In this document: positions 5,371-5,622 of the stretch, one piece after another | How positions within the stretch are numbered: the first letter of the stretch is position 1 | Layout of the letters: each line of letters begins with the position of its first letter | Source: a bacterium | Lineage (GTDB): Bacteria > Chloroflexota > Dormibacteria > UBA8260 > Bog-877 | Assembly (NCBI GenBank): GCA_021791455.1 | Contig: JAJYWM010000382.1 | Span: 1 to 5,622 of the forward strand | DNA length: 5,622 nt | Direction: 5' to 3' | Notes under the pieces: generated by a model | Database searches by the model: none | What the model saw: the letters and a program-made list of their open reading frames with translations, nothing else | What the model was told of the DNA's origin: nothing | Translations under genes and position numbers: made by a program

Positions 5371-5622
5371 ATGGGTGAAACCAAGGCGGCGGGGCAGTCC
5401 AGATGGATGGCTGATGCCCTTCGACTGGCCGCTCTCGCGGATTACGGCACATCGCCCAACCCGATGGTGGGCGCTGTTGTCGTCAGAGAGGGAGAGGCGG
5501 TGGGGCGAGGCTACCACCGCAGAGCCGGGGCGGCCCACGCGGAGGTGGTGGCCCTGGACCAGGCGGGCGAGCTCGCTCGGGGAGCCGAGCTGTGGGTGAC
5601 GCTCGAGCCCTGCTGCATCGAG
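5371..5622 (+). CDS. ribD: RibD, riboflavin biosynthesis deaminase/reductase (N-terminal part)
   Basis: The first 84 codons are present and the rest lies beyond the right edge. RibD deaminates 2,5-diamino-6-ribosylamino-pyrimidinone 5'-phosphate with its N-terminal cytidine-deaminase-like domain, then reduces the ribose with its C-terminal domain, in riboflavin synthesis. Seen directly: the [12 protein letters not shown] block at 27-38; the zinc/catalytic motif HAE at 56-58 (zinc-ligand H56, proton-shuttling E58); and TLEPCC at 77-82 with the next zinc ligand C81. The third ligand lies beyond the edge. Start: ATG at 5371, with AGGGAG at 5356-5361 and a 9-nt spacer. ATG at 5407 (M13, in SRWMADAL) is an alternative closer to the conserved start of some homologues but has a poorer SD. 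An FMN riboswitch lies directly upstream, so the gene should be repressed by FMN. Whether the reductase domain is fused cannot be seen. Confidence 0.94.
   Translation, partial: MGETKAAGQSRWMADALRLAALADYGTSPNPMVGAVVVREGEAVGRGYHRRAGAAHAEVVALDQAGELARGAELWVTLEPCCIE

Noticed and set aside
5099..5599. Plus-strand open frame (166 codons) over the riboswitch and ribD
   Set aside because: It runs through a structured FMN aptamer and then out of frame through ribD, whose own frame carries the conserved deaminase motifs.
1..5622. A novel multi-gene or defence system
   Set aside because: Every substantial reading frame is explained by heme synthesis, a 2-oxoacid dehydrogenase or riboflavin synthesis, and the remaining sequence shows only short regulatory dyads.

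Overview
The window comes from a bacterial chromosome of high G+C content. Coding regions use G/C-rich third positions, several starts are GTG or TTG, and there is a CCA-encoding tRNA gene and a bacterial FMN riboswitch. Protein style (E1-alpha/E1-beta/E2 of the actinobacterial or Chloroflexota kind, a Gram-positive-type ferrochelatase next to a HemY-type oxidase) suggests an actinobacterium, a Chloroflexota member or a related high-GC Terrabacteria lineage. The sequence alone does not settle which.

Layout. (1) Positions 1-1253, minus strand: hemH (ferrochelatase, GTG start) followed by the N-terminal 93 codons of a HemY/HemG-type protoporphyrinogen/coproporphyrinogen oxidase. The two genes overlap by two bases (TTGA), so they are probably translationally coupled in a late heme-synthesis operon that continues off the left edge. 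(2) Positions 1254-1458: a divergent regulatory region with a perfect 10-bp inverted repeat (arms 1280-1289 and 1307-1316). (3) Positions 1459-4643, plus strand: a tight three-gene operon for a 2-oxoacid dehydrogenase complex, E1-alpha, E1-beta and E2, with 10-nt gaps between genes. The substrate may be pyruvate or branched-chain 2-oxoacids, and no E3 gene is in the window. (4) Positions 4644-4992: no recognisable gene, only GC-rich hairpins that could end transcription from either side. (5) Positions 4993-5078, minus strand: tRNA-Leu(GAG). (6) Positions 5163-5622, plus strand: an FMN riboswitch, an SD-sequestering hairpin, and the first 84 codons of ribD, presumably the first gene of a riboflavin operon that runs off the right edge.

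These are three housekeeping cofactor and central-metabolism units (heme, acyl-CoA production by the lipoate/TPP complex, riboflavin/FMN) and one tRNA. I see no mobile element, CRISPR array, defence system or novel multi-gene system. The points most worth checking are the apparent translational switch downstream of the FMN aptamer, where nine bases of the aptamer's 5' side are perfectly complementary to the sequestor region, and the perfect inverted repeat between hemH and the dehydrogenase operon.
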